Position numbers and translations under genes: made by a program. A DNA stretch of 64,000 nucleotides from Streptomyces sp. P3 (GTDB lineage: Bacteria > Actinomycetota > Actinomycetes > Streptomycetales > Streptomycetaceae), in assembly GCA_016893485.2 (NCBI GenBank), contig JAFEKX020000001.1, forward strand, positions 992,001 to 1,056,000, read 5' to 3'. Each line of letters starts with the position of its first letter. The first letter of the stretch is position 1. Of this stretch, positions 19,092 through 30,043 are shown piece by piece. The notes beneath the pieces are model-generated. The model searched no databases and was not told where the DNA came from. It saw only the letters and a list, made by a program, of their open reading frames with translations.

Positions 19092-21633
19092 ATGACTGGG
19101 AGTGCCGAGCGCGAGAAGGGGACGCCCGGACGGCTCGCCGAGCTGCTCATCGACGCCTCGACGGAGGCGATCGACGCGGCCGGCGGCCACTCGGGAGGCG
19201 TCTACCTGCGGTCGAACACGCCCGGACTGCTGCGTCTCGCCGTGCTGGCGGGACTGCCGGGGCCGCTGTTCCGCCCCTGGGGCCGACTGCACGCCGACAG
19301 CAAGTTCCCCGTCGCCGACGCCTACCGCCTCGGCGTCCACGTCGTCCTGCCGAACGCCACGGAGTGCATGCGCCGCTACCCCCAGTTCGCCGCGAGCCTG
19401 CCCTTCCAGTTCGGATCCCTGTACGTGCCGGTCATCAGCGGCTCCACGACGTACGGCGTGCTGACCGTGCTGCGCCCCTCCGCCCCGGACGCCACCGAGG
19501 TGCTGTCCGGCCTGGACCGGATGACCCGGCTGGCCGAGGAGCTGGGCGCGGCGCTGCGGGAGCTGGAGGACGAGCACAAGGACGAGGACGGGCTGTACGT
19601 CGCCTGGGACGGCGAGGCCGTGTGCGTGCAGGCGACGGCCACCTACCGCCCCGAGGGCCGGATGGCGCGGTTCGTCTGGGACCCGGTGACGGCGGCCGTG
19701 ACCGGGGACGGTTCCCTGCACGCGCTGCTGGGCGTGGAGCCCGCGACGGCCCTGGACAGCGCGCAGGCGATCGCGGACGTCGTGGCGCCGGGCGACACCT
19801 ACCAGGTCATGGCCGCGCTGCGGGCCACGGCCGCCGGGAAGCCGCCGCCGCTGCCCCTGCGGGTGCGGGCGGCGGACGGCGCGATCCGGCTGCTGGACCT
19901 CTGGACGCCCACCACCGGGCCGGTCCCGCCCGGCGGCGGCCCTCCGGTCAGCGGTGTCGTCGTCGACCCGGGCGCCGCGTCGACGTACGACAGCGCGGCC
20001 GATCTGCTCCCGGACGGTGTGTTCTGCCTGGACCGGATGGGCCTGGTCACCTACGCCAATCCGCGCGCCGCCCAGCTGCTGGGCCGGGACCGGCAGGAGC
20101 TGCTGGGCCGTCCGCTGTGGGAGGGCGTGCCCTGGCTGAACCAGATCGGCTGCGAGGACCAACTGCGCGGCGCCCTGCTGTCCCTGGAGCCGGTGCACTT
20201 CCACGTCCGGCGCCCGGACGACCCGGAGCAGCGGAAGGAGCCGTACGAGGGCGACTGGCTCGCGATGGCCGTCCATCCCGGGCGGGACGGGCTGACCTGC
20301 ACGGTCGCCCCGTCGAACCGTGTGACGGGGCCGCCGCTGCCGCTGCTGCCCGCACGCACCGACGGGAACGGCGCGGCGGCGTCCGGTGTCACCTCGCTGG
20401 CCCCGCTGTACCGGCCGATCGTGCTCGCCATCGCGCTGACCGAGGCGGTCACCGCGCGGCAGGTGTCGGCGGTCGTGATGAAGGAGCTGCTGCCCGCGTT
20501 CGGCGGCCGGCGCCTCGCGATCTACCTGCTCCAGGACCGGCACCTGTATCTGGCCTGGGAGAACGGCTTCCCGCAGGGTTTCCTCACCCCCTTCGACGGC
20601 GTCGGCCTCGACACGAGACTCCCGGAGTCGAAACCCTCACCAGCGGACGCCCGCTCTTCTTCGACTCCATGCAGCAGCTCGCGGAGGCCTATCCGGGCAT
20701 CCCCTGGACGCCGAGGAGGGCGCCCGCGCGTTCCTGCCGCTGATCGCGTCCGGCCGCCCGGTCGGCTCCTGCATCCTCGGCTTCGACCGCTCCCGCAGCT
20801 TCAGCACCGAGGAACGCGCGGTACTCACCGCCCTCGCAGGACTGATCGCCCACGCGATGGAGAAGGCCCAGCGCTACGACTCGGAGGCCGCCCTCGCCCG
20901 CGGCCTCCAGCAGGCGCTCCTCCCCCCGCCGGCTCTCCGCCCACCCGCAGGTGGAGACGGCCGGGCGCTATCTGCCGGGCACCCAGGGCATGGAGGTCGG
21001 CGGCGACTGGTACGACGTCGTCGAGGCGGGCGACGGTCTCGCCCTGGTCATCGGCGACGTCCAGGGCACGGCGTGCAGGCCGCCGCCACGATGGGCCAAC
21101 TCCGCAGCGCGGTAAGGGCGTTCGCGCTCGGGGACCGGCCACCGGACGAGGTGATGAGCGGCACGAACCATCTCCTGATCGACCTCGACCCCGGCCAGTT
21201 CGCGAGCTGCTGCTATCTCCGGCTCGACCCGGCGAGCGGCCTGGTCCGGGTCGCCCGCGCCGGGCATCCGCCGCCGCTGATCCGTACCCCGGACGGCCGC
21301 ACCAGGGTCTGGGACATCCCCGGAGGCGTGGTCCTCGGGGTGGACCCGCACGCCCAGTACCCGGTCGCGGAGCTGCGGCTGGAGCCGGACTCCATCCTCG
21401 CGCTCTACACCGACGGTCTCGTCGAGCGGCCCGGTGTCGACATCGACGACGGCATCGCCGCCCTGCGCGTCGCCCTCGCGAAAGCGGCCGGGCCCGCCGC
21501 GCGGACGGGCGGACGGTCCCTGGCCGGTGTCGCCGACCGGCTCACCACGGCGGCCCGGCACGCGGCCGACCGCCCCGACGACATCGCGCTGCTGCTCGCC
21601 GCCCGGCGCACCAAGCCCGGACGGCACCCGTGA
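19092..21633 (+). CDS. Multidomain GAF-PAS-GAF-SpoIIE phosphatase, several frameshifts
   Basis: About 847 residues after correcting shifts near 20628, 20702, 20935 (extra C) and 21063. Order: GAF (about 20-185, ending VLTVLRPSAPDATEVL), two PAS-like regions (DGVFCLDRMGLVTYANPRAAQLLGR near 310), a second GAF (about 440-600), then a SpoIIE/PP2C domain with GGDWYDVV, IGDVQGHGVQAAATM, ARAGHPPPLI and LYTDGLVERPGVDIDDG. Soluble; likely senses small molecules or redox and dephosphorylates an anti-sigma antagonist. ATG 19092 has GAGG 13 bases upstream; GTG 19065 is an alternative. It is the first of two tandem phosphatases. Confidence 0.85.
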
Positions 21634-21709
21634 CCCGCGACGGGCCTCGCCCTGTCACCGCCTGTGACGCCCCTCGCCTCCTGAGGTCGGGCAGTGTAGA
21701 CATGGGCAC

Positions 21710-24438
21710 ATGGTCCGCCTGACGGGTCGGAGAACGGCCCGGCCGACCCCCGCCCCGACGGTCTGCGTGCACAGCGCCCGTACGACCGTGCCCGTCATGC
21801 GCGCGAACACCGGCGCGCCCCGCTGAGCGGGAAGCTGGGCAGCCGCAGCGTCGCCGGGCAGGTGTTCATGCTGCAGGTGGTGATCGTGCTGCTCCTGGTC
21901 GTGTCGGCCGTGGTGGCACAGGTCCTCCAGGTGCGGCGCGACAGCACGCAGGAGGCCCGCAACCGGTCGGTGGCCGTCGCCGAGACCTTCGCCAACGCGC
22001 CGGGCACGGTCGCCGCCCTGCACAGCCCCGACCCCACGGCGATCCTCCAGCCGCGCGCCGAGGCCGCCCGCAAGGCGTCCAAGGTGGACTTCATCGTCGT
22101 ACTGAACACCGACGGCATCCGCTACACCCATCCCAAACCGGACCGCATCGGCAAGAAGTTCGTCGGGGACATCGCCCCCGCGCTCGCCGGGCACGTCGTC
22201 ACCGAGGAACTCACCGGCACCATCGGACCCCTGGTGCAGGCCGTGGTCCCCGTCCGGGGCACCGGCGGCGCGGTCGTGGGCCTGGTCTCGGCCGGCGTGA
22301 CGAAGGCGAACGTCGGCGGCACCGCCGACCAGCAGCTGCCGCTCCTGCTGACCGCCGCGGCAGCGGCACTGCTCCTCGCCACCGGCGGCACGGCCCTGGT
22401 CAGCAGACGCCTGCAACACCAGACGCACGGCCTGGGCCCGCACGAGATGACCCGGATGTACGAGCACCACGACGCGGTGCTGCACGCCGTACGCGAGGGC
22501 GTGATCATCGTCAGCGGCGAGGGCCGGCTGCTGCTCGCCAACGACGAGGCGCGCCAGCTGCTCGACCTGCCCGAGAACGCCGAGGGACTCCTTGTCCAGG
22601 ACCTCGGACTCGACGCCGACATGACCGCCCTGCTGGCCTCGGCGCGGGTCGCGACGGACGAGGTGCACCGGGTCGGCGACCGGCTGCTCGCCGTCAACCA
22701 GCGCCCCACCGACCTCAAGGGCGGCCCGCCCGGCAGCGTCACCACCCTCCGCGACTCCACCGAACTCCGCGCCCTCTCCGGCCGCGCCGAGGTCGCCCGT
22801 GAACGCCTCAACATGCTCTACGACGCCGGAGTGGGCATCGGTACCAGCCTGGACGTCACCCGCACCGCCGAGGAACTCGCCGAACTGGCCGTCCCCGCTT
22901 CGCGGACTTCGTCACGGTCGACCTCTACGACGCGGTCCTGAGCGGTGAGGAACCGCAGCCCGGCACCGAGCTGCGCCGCACGGCCTCCAGCGGGGTCCGC
23001 GACGACGTCCCGCTCTACCCCGTCGGCAAGCAGATCCAGTTCATCGCGTCCTCCCCGCAGGCCCGCAGCCTCGAAACCGGCGAGGCCGTCGTCGAGCCCC
23101 GGCTCAGCGACGCCCCCGGCTGGCTCACCCAGGACCCCGAACGCACCGCGCAGATCGTCGAGTACGGCATCCACTCGCTGATCACCGTGCCGCTGCGGGC
23201 CGGTGCCCTCATCCTCGGCGTGGTCAACTTCTGGCGCGCCGACAAGCCGGACCCCTTCGACAGCGAAGAACTCGCCCTCGCCGAGGAGTTGGTCGCCCGC
23301 GCGGCCGTCTCCATCGACAACTCCCGCCGCTACACCCGCGAACACGGCATGGCGGTCACCCTCCAGCGCAGCCTGCTCCCCCGCCGCCTGCCCGAACAGA
23401 CCGCGCTGGACGTCGCCTACCGCTATCTCCCGGCGAAGGCCGGGGTCGGCGGCGACTGGTTCGACGTCCTGCCCCTGTCCGGCGCGCGGGTCGCCCTGGT
23501 CGTCGGCGATGTGGTGGGCCACGGTCTGCACGCGGCGGCCACCATGGGGCGGTTGCGCACGGCGGTCCACAACTTCTCCGCCCTCGACCTTCCCCCGGAC
23601 GAACTCCTGGGTCTGCTGGACGAGTTGGTCGGCCGGATCGACCAGGACGAGACGACCGAGGACAGTGTCGCCCCGGTCACCGGCGCGACCTGCCTGTACG
23701 CGATCTACGACCCGGTGACCCTGCGCTGCACCGTCGCCCGCGCCGGACATCCGCCGCCGGCGCTCATCCGGCCGGACGGCACCGTCGACTTCCCCGACGT
23801 CCCGGCGGGACCCCGCTCGGCCTCGGCGGACTCCCTTTCGAGACAGCCGAGTTGGAGCTGACCGAGGGCACCCGGCTGGTCCTGTACACGGACGGCCTGG
23901 TCGAGGACCGCGAGCGGGACATCGACGTCGGCCTGGAGATGCTGCGCACCGCGCTCACCCACTCCGGCGACTCCCCGAGGACACCTGCCGGGCCGTCCTC
24001 GACTCGGAGTTGTCGGTACGGCCCAGCGACGACATCGCCCTGATCGTCGCCCGCACCCGCGCACTGGGCGCCGACCGCATCGCCGAATGGCGCGTCCCGT
24101 CCGACCCGGCGGCCGTCTCCGACATGCGCTCCTCGGTCACCCGCCAGCTCACCCACTGGGGCCTGGACGAGCTGACGTTCACCACCGAACTCATCCTCAG
24201 CGAACTGGTCACCAACGCCATCCGCTACGGCAACGACCCCGTCCGCGTACGCCTGTTGCGCGACCGCACCCTGATCTGCGAGGTCTACGACGGCAGTACG
24301 ACCTCGCCGCACCTGCGGTACGCGGCGATGACGGACGAGGGCGGCCGGGGCCTGTTCCTGGTGGCCCAGCTCTCGGAGCGCTGGGGCACCCGGTACACCC
24401 CGGCGGGCAAGGTCATCTGGGCCGAACAGGCGCTGTGA
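21710..24438 (+). CDS. Membrane Cache-PAS-GAF-SpoIIE-HATPase sensor phosphatase/kinase, four frameshifts
   Basis: 910 residues after restoring four single-base losses (near 21820, 22900, 23810 and 23985). One helix (LQVVIVLLLVVSAVVAQVLQVR) and a second (LPLLLTAAAAALLLATGG) enclose an extracellular Cache-type domain with VDFIVVLNTDGIRYTHPKPDRIGKKF. Then PAS (EGVIIVSGEGRLLLANDEARQLLDL), GAF, SpoIIE (GGDWFDVL, VGDVVGHGLHAAATMG, RAGHPPPALI, YTDGLVEDRERDID) and a C-terminal HATPase (LILSELVTNAIRYG, GGRGLFLVAQLSERWG). It combines phosphatase and anti-sigma-type kinase modules in one protein. The ATG 21710 start needs the first frame correction; GTG 21862 is the shortest in-frame alternative. Confidence 0.85.
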
Positions 24439-24457
24439 CTGACCCAGTTCACGGGAA

Positions 24458-24491
24458 GCGCCCGCACCGGCCACCGAGCCGGTACGGGCGC
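24458..24491. terminator. Bidirectional terminator between converging genes
   Basis: Stem GCGCCCG-c-ACCGGC / GCCGGT-a-CGGGCGC around a 6-base loop lies between the stops at 24438 (+) and 24503 (-). Thirteen near-continuous GC-rich pairs make this one of the clearest terminators in the window. Confidence 0.8.
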
Positions 24492-24502
24492 CGCCCTGTC
24501 GC

Positions 24503-25989
24503 CTACTCGTCGATCGCCGCCCCGAAGCGCGCCCCCTTCGGCGCACCGCCGAGGTCCGCCGCGCCGTACAGCGAAGAGCCGTCCGCGAGCAGGCCGTTGG
24601 GGCCGGCCGGGAGCAACCACACATAGCCGTCACCGGAGTTCTCGCCCGGCGCGGAGGCGACGAGTTCGAGCGGCCGTCCGCGTCCGTGTCGGCCAGGCGG
24701 ACCTGGGAGCCCCAGGCGTCGTCGGCCTCGGCGGTGCCGGGGATGCCGGCGGTGTTCTGATCGAAGGACTGGGCGCCGGTCGCGGTCACGCCGTCGCGCG
24801 AACCGCGCAACAGCCATACGGCGCCCGCGTCCCGGACGGTGCCGATGTCCTCGCCGGGCGCGCCGACGGCGATGTCCGCGTAGCCGTCGCCGTTGACGTC
24901 ACCGACGGAGAGGTCGTTGCCCCAGGCGTCGCCGTGCTCCGCCGTTCCGGGTACGCCCGGGGAGTTCTGCGACCACCAGTCCGCGGGGCCGGTGGTGCCT
25001 TCCGAACCGCCGTAGTACACGGCGATCTTGCCGCCGTCGTCGCCCTCGGCCTGGTCGTCGGCGCTGCTGAGCTGGCCGACCACCAGGTCGTCGTAGCCGT
25101 CGTGGTTGATGTCGCCGGACGCGGTGCCGAGGCCGCCGTTCAGGTCCTGACGGTACGTCAGCTTCGTGTCGCCGCCCGCGTAGAGGGCCGACCAGCCCTG
25201 CTGGTAGTCGTCGTCGGGGCTGTAGCCGGAGACGACTAGGTCGGCGAAGCCGTTGCGGTCGTAGTCGCCGGTGGTGAGGTAGGCGGGCTGGATGCGGTGG
25301 TCGCCGGGCTGGGTGGTCGTGTTCAGGGTGCCCATCAGGTGCAGGATGTCGGTGTGGAAGGCGAAGAGCTGGGCGCCGTCGTCGTCGAGGACGGCCATCT
25401 CGTCGGCGTCGGTGGCGCCGGTGAAGCGGGCCGCCGCCAGGGCCTGTCCGAAGCGGGCGCCCGCGGTGGGCTTGGTGGAGGCGAAGGAGGTGTTCGCCTC
25501 GGCGCCCAGGCCGGCCTTGGAGCCGAAGAGGACGGTGACACGGCCGGCGTTCTCGGCGCCGCCCTCGTCCTTGCCCGGGGCGCCGATGAGGGCGTCGTCG
25601 TAGCCGTCTCCGTTGACGTCACCGGTGGCGACGGCCTGGCCGAAGGAGTCGTAGGCCACCGAGTTGCCGGGGACGCCGGGTGTGGACTGGCTGATGACGG
25701 CGGTGTGGCCCTTGGGGACCGTGGTGTTGGTGGCGATGCCGTTCGGGGCGCCGTACTGGACGGTGACGTAGCCGGCGCCCTGCTTGCCGTCGACGGTGCC
25801 GTCCGGGGCGCCGATGAGGACGTCGTCGTAGCCGTCGCCGTTGAAGTCGCTGTTGCGGTCGACGGCGCTGGTGCCGCCGGGGACGCCCGCGTAGCTGGCC
25901 GGTGCGGCGACGATGCCGGCGCCGGCCAGGAGCAGGAAGGTCGCGGACGCGACGGCGGCGGAGACCTTCTTGCGTGACACGTTCTTCAT
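24503..25989 (-). CDS. Secreted FG-GAP (integrin-like) repeat protein, one frameshift
   Basis: 495 residues after restoring one base near 24680. A Sec signal peptide (KKVSAAVASATFLLLAGAGIVAAPASYA) is followed by FG-GAP repeats with Ca-binding DxDxDG-like loops: DFNGDGYDDVLIGAP, DVNGDGYDDALIGAP, DYDRNGFADLVVSG, DINHDGYDDLVVG, DVNGDGYADIAVGAPGED. These form a seven-bladed beta propeller in integrins. Likely extracellular, binding protein or polysaccharide; no catalytic domain is visible. ATG 25989 follows GGGGAA. It lies convergent to the second SpoIIE gene. Confidence 0.88.
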
Positions 25990-26122
25990 GGTGTGTTCCC
26001 CGTGATGCATAAGTGGTGCGGTCAGGGGTTCGACACGAGACACGGGGCGGGAGTTGTGGTGCCCCGGTGTGCTGTGACACCTCGGTGACACTTGTTGCGG
26101 GACGCGGACGGGCACGGACCGG

Positions 26123-27955
26123 TCAGCCCAGGGCGCGGTCCAGGTTGAACGCGGCGCTGATCAGGGCGAGATGGGTGAACGCCTGGGGAAATTGCCCTGT
26201 TGCTCGCCGGTGCGGCCGATCTCCTCGGCGTACAGGCCGAGATGGTTGGCGTAGGTGAGCATCTTCTCGAAGGCGAGGCGGGCCTCGTCGACGCGGCCGG
26301 CGCGGACCATGGCCTCGACGTACCAGAAGGAGCAGATCGAGAACGTGCCCTCGTCGCCGCGCAATCCGTCGGGGCTGGCCTGCGGGTTGTAGCGGTAGAC
26401 GAGGGAGTCGGAGACCAGTTCCTCGGTCAACGCGTCAAGCGTGGAGAGCCACTTGGGGTCGGTGGGGGCGATGAACTTCGCCAGCGGCATCATCAGCAGG
26501 GCGGCGTCGAGGACGTCGCTGCCCTCGTACTGGACGAAGGCCTGGCGCTTGACCGACCAGCCGCGGTCCATGATGCGGCGGTAGATGGTGTCGCGGCACT
26601 TCAGCCAGTGCGGGAGGTCGGCGGGCAGGCCGCGGCGGTTGGCGAGGCGGATCCCGCGCTCGATCGCGACCCAGCACATCAGGCGTGAGTAGAGGAAGTT
26701 CTTGCGGCCGCCGCGGGTCTCCCAGACGCCTTCGTCGGGCTGGTCCCAGTTCGCGCAGACCCAGTCGACGAGAGCGCACACGTCGTCCCACTGGGCGCTG
26801 GAGATGGGCTGGGCCCACTTGTCGTAGAGGTAGATGGAGTCGATCAGGGCGCCGTAGATGTCGAGTTGGAGCTGGTCGGCCGCCGCGTTGCCGACGCGGA
26901 CCGGGGCGGATTTCTGGTGGCCTTCGAGGTGCGGGATGTCGCGTTCGGTGAGTTCGGTACGGCCGTCGATGCCGTACATGATCTGGAGCGGGCCCGACGG
27001 ATTGCCGTCGCCCGGGCTGATGTAGCGGGTCACGAACTTCATGAACGCCTCGGCCTCGCCCGAGAAGCCGAGGCGGAGCAGGGCGTAGACGCAGAAGGCG
27101 GCGTCGCGGATCCAGACGTAGCGGTAGTCCCAGTTGCGCTCGCCGCCGATCTGTTCGGGGAGGCTGGTGGTGGGGGCGGCGACGATCGCGCCGGTCGGGG
27201 CGTACGTCAGGAGTTTGAGGGTGAGGGCGGAGCGGTGGACCATCTCGCGCCAGCGGCCGCGGTAGCGGGACTGGGAGACCCACCGCCGCCAGTAGGCGAC
27301 CGTCGACGCGAACTCGTCCTCGGCCTCCTGTCGGGCGCAGGGGCGGGAGGTCACCTCGCCGTCGACCTGGTCGAGGGCGAACACCTCGGACTCGCCCTCG
27401 TCGAGCTTGAAGTCGGCCCACACGTCGACGTCGTCGCACTCGAGGGGGACGGTCGCGGTCAGCGCGAGGGACTTGTCCGCGGACTCGAAGAGCGCGACGT
27501 CACCGACCATCCGCGCGGTGTGCGAGCTGGCGCCGTGGTCAAACCTGGGGCGACCCGCGTCCGGAAGGGCACCGAGCCGCGTACGCAGACCACGCGCCGG
27601 ATCAGCCGGTGCCGGGCGGACGCGTCCGTCTCCCCGTCACCGGCATGAAGTCCTGGACCTCGCCGACGCCTTCCTCGGTGAAGAAGCGGGTGATCAGGAC
27701 GTTGGTGTCGGGGAAGTAGAACTGCTTGGTGCGGGCCGGGACGGAGGCCGCGAGCTCGAAGGAGCCCCCGCGCTCGGCATCGAGGATCGCGGCGAAGACG
27801 CTGGGGGCGTCGAAGGACGGGCAGCAGTACCAGTCGATCGTGCCGTTCGTCCCCACCAGCGCCACGCTCCGCAGATCACCGATCAGTCCGTGCTCGGCGA
27901 TGGGCAGATATCCGGATCCGGTGGGGGTGTCCTGCTGGGGCGGGGTCTCGACCAT
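26123..27955 (-). CDS. Glycoside hydrolase family 15 protein (glucoamylase/trehalase type), three frameshifts
   Basis: 611 residues after restoring bases near 27645, 27555 and 26190. The N-terminal domain has [46 protein letters not shown]; the (alpha/alpha)6 domain has [27 protein letters not shown] and [12 protein letters not shown] with the general-acid Glu, and [22 protein letters not shown]. No signal peptide, so cytoplasmic. Actinobacterial relatives include trehalases, which would hydrolyse trehalose to glucose; glucoamylase activity is the alternative. GGAGG lies 8 bases before ATG 27955. Confidence 0.87.
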
Positions 27956-28140
27956 CGCGGCAGCCTCCTGGTTCGGGCCCGCGCGGGCCGGTTCCAGCTT
28001 AGGTTCAGGTTCTCGATCGGCCACTCTTCCGGATGCGTACTGGGATCGGGCGGGAATCGTGGGAGTGGGACCCACGGCACTCGTACGATGCCGGTGAGCC
28101 GGCCGGTCCTGTGAGGGGCCGGTCCTGAGGAGGAGGCCCC

Positions 28141-28347
28141 ATGTCGATGTCAGAGTCGGACGCGTCCGTCCCGCCCGAGGATCGCGCCACCCCGGACGAC
28201 CTGCTGCACACCCGTACCGGGACGGAGGTCGCGCCGGAGGACGTGGTGCTGGCGGCCGGGCGGGACGTGACGCCGGAGAATCTGGAGTGGGCCCGGCGGA
28301 AGATCGCGGCGGAGGGGGCGGCCGCGCTGGACAAGCTGCTGCCTTAG
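28141..28347 (+). CDS. Conserved small acidic protein
   Basis: 68 residues, acidic, beginning [27 protein letters not shown] and ending [31 protein letters not shown] lies 4-5 bases before the ATG. It resembles short uncharacterised streptomycete proteins; a helical C-terminus is likely. Function unknown. No operon partner: the next gene starts 70 bases on with its own start region. Confidence 0.7.
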   Translation: MSMSESDASVPPEDRATPDDLLHTRTGTEVAPEDVVLAAGRDVTPENLEWARRKIAAEGAAALDKLLP

Positions 28348-28416
28348 GCATCCTGTCGGCACCTGGTTACCCGTTCACCCTTTCGGAGACGGCACCCCGG
28401 CTGACAGACTCCTGAG

Positions 28417-29820
28417 GTGCCCGACTTCGACATGCTTGTCATCGGTTCAGGACCGGGCGGCCAGAAGGCCGCCATCGCCGCGGCCAAGCTCGGCCGCCGG
28501 GTCGCCGTCGTCGACCGCCCCGACATGGTCGGCGGGGTCTCCATCCACACGGGGACCATTCCGTCCAAGACGCTGCGCGAGGCGGTGCTGTATCTCACCG
28601 GCCTCACCCAGCGCGATCTGTACGGCCAGAGCTACCGCCTCAAGGACGACATCACCGTCGGCGACCTCACCGCGCGCACGCAGCACGTGGTCAGCCGTGA
28701 AGTCGACGTCATCCGCAACCAGTTGTCCCGCAACCAGGTCTCCCTGTTCGCCGGCACGGGCCGCTTTGTCGACCCGCACACCGTCGCGCTGACCGAAGTC
28801 ACCGGCCACGAACGGCTGTTGACCGCGGAGCACATCGTCATCGCCACCGGCACCCGCCCCGCGCGCCCGGACACCGTCGAGTTCGACGGCCGGACCATCA
28901 TGGACTCGGACAACGTCCTGGACCTGCCCAGGGTCCCGCGGTCCATGGTCATCGTCGGCGCGGGCGTGATCGGCATGGAGTACGCCTCGATGTTCGCGGC
29001 GCTCGGCAGCAAGATCACCGTGGTGGAGAAGCGCGCCGGGATGCTCGACTTCTGCGACCTGGAGGTCATCGAGTCGCTCAAGTACCACCTGCGGGACCTC
29101 GCCGTCACCTTCCGCTTCGGCGAGACCGTGGCCGCCGTCGAGCGGCACGCCAACGGCACGCTGACCGTGCTGGAGAGCGGCAAGAAGATCCCGGCCGACG
29201 CCGTGATGTACTCCGCGGGCCGGCAGGGTCTCACCGACGAACTCGACCTGGACAAGGCCGGGTTGTCCGCCGACCGGCGCGGCCGGATCGACGTCGACGA
29301 GAACTTCCGTACCGCCGTGCCGCACATCTACGCCGTGGGCGACGTCATCGGCTTCCCGGCCCTCGCGGCGACCTCGATGGAACAGGGTCGTACGGCGGCG
29401 TACCACGCCTGTGGCGAGCCGGTGCACCGGATCGACGACCGGCAGCCGATCGGGATCTACACCATCCCGGAGATCAGTTTCATCGGGAAGACGGAGGACC
29501 AACTCACCGAGGAGTGCGTGCCGTTCGAGGTCGGGATCTCCCGCTACCGCGAGCTCGCGCGCGGCCAGATCATCGGTGACTCGCACGGCATGCTCAAACT
29601 GCTGGTCTCTCCCACGGACCGGACCCTGCTCGGCGTGCACTGCTTCGGCACCGGCGCGACGGAACTCATTCACATCGGCCAGTCGGTGATGGGCTGCGGC
29701 GGCACGGTCGACTATCTCGTCGACGCGGTCTTCAACTACCCGACGCTTGCTGAGTCTTACAAGGTCGCCGCCCTCGACGCGACGAACAAACTCCGGCAGA
29801 TCGACCGGCTCGGCGACTGA
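28417..29820 (+). CDS. sthA: Soluble pyridine nucleotide transhydrogenase (Si-specific)
   Basis: A 467-residue flavoprotein transferring hydride between NADPH and NAD+, cytoplasmic. FAD motif [20 protein letters not shown] at residues 7-26; second dinucleotide motif [33 protein letters not shown]; dimerisation domain with [14 protein letters not shown]. Where lipoamide dehydrogenases carry the CxxxxC disulfide this protein has [14 protein letters not shown], the Cys-free form that marks SthA. GTG 28417 begins the conserved PDFDMLVIG. Length and frame are normal. It balances NADPH made by central metabolism. Confidence 0.92.
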   Translation: MPDFDMLVIGSGPGGQKAAIAAAKLGRRVAVVDRPDMVGGVSIHTGTIPSKTLREAVLYLTGLTQRDLYGQSYRLKDDITVGDLTARTQHVVSREVDVIRNQLSRNQVSLFAGTGRFVDPHTVALTEVTGHERLLTAEHIVIATGTRPARPDTVEFDGRTIMDSDNVLDLPRVPRSMVIVGAGVIGMEYASMFAALGSKITVVEKRAGMLDFCDLEVIESLKYHLRDLAVTFRFGETVAAVERHANGTLTVLESGKKIPADAVMYSAGRQGLTDELDLDKAGLSADRRGRIDVDENFRTAVPHIYAVGDVIGFPALAATSMEQGRTAAYHACGEPVHRIDDRQPIGIYTIPEISFIGKTEDQLTEECVPFEVGISRYRELARGQIIGDSHGMLKLLVSPTDRTLLGVHCFGTGATELIHIGQSVMGCGGTVDYLVDAVFNYPTLAESYKVAALDATNKLRQIDRLGD

Positions 29821-29851
29821 CCGTTCACAGGAGATTACTGGCTGGTCAATC

Positions 29852-29879
29852 TTGAAAGGCCAAGAGCTACGGCTATCAT
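29852..29879 (+). promoter_or_regulatory. Housekeeping-type promoter upstream of permease gene
   Basis: TTGAAA (29852-29857), a 16-base spacer and TATCAT (29874-29879) fit a HrdB/sigma-70 promoter. Predicted start near 29886 would give a 5' leader of about 158 bases ahead of the permease ATG. Confidence 0.6.
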
Positions 29880-29899
29880 CACACCCACACACGGTGTGA
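29879..29899. promoter_or_regulatory. Operator-like inverted repeat overlapping the transcription start
   Basis: TCACACC-CACACAC-GGTGTGA has perfect 7-bp arms and lies across the end of the -10 element and the predicted start point. A repressor here would block initiation. The cognate regulator is not obvious in the window. Confidence 0.6.
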
Positions 29900-30043
29900 C
29901 CGTCCGCCGACGCAGCGGTTAAACGGGTATCCACCCTTCCCTTCTGTTGTTCCGACCGGTCACCGACCCGAGGCCATCCCTCTCCGGGTCCGGGGCCGGT
30001 CCGCTCAACCCCCACGTCGTGCAAGACGGAAAGCAGCGCATCC

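Noticed and set aside
29886..30043. Riboswitch in the 158-base permease leader
   Set aside because: I could not fit any known riboswitch consensus; a covariance-model search would be needed to decide.
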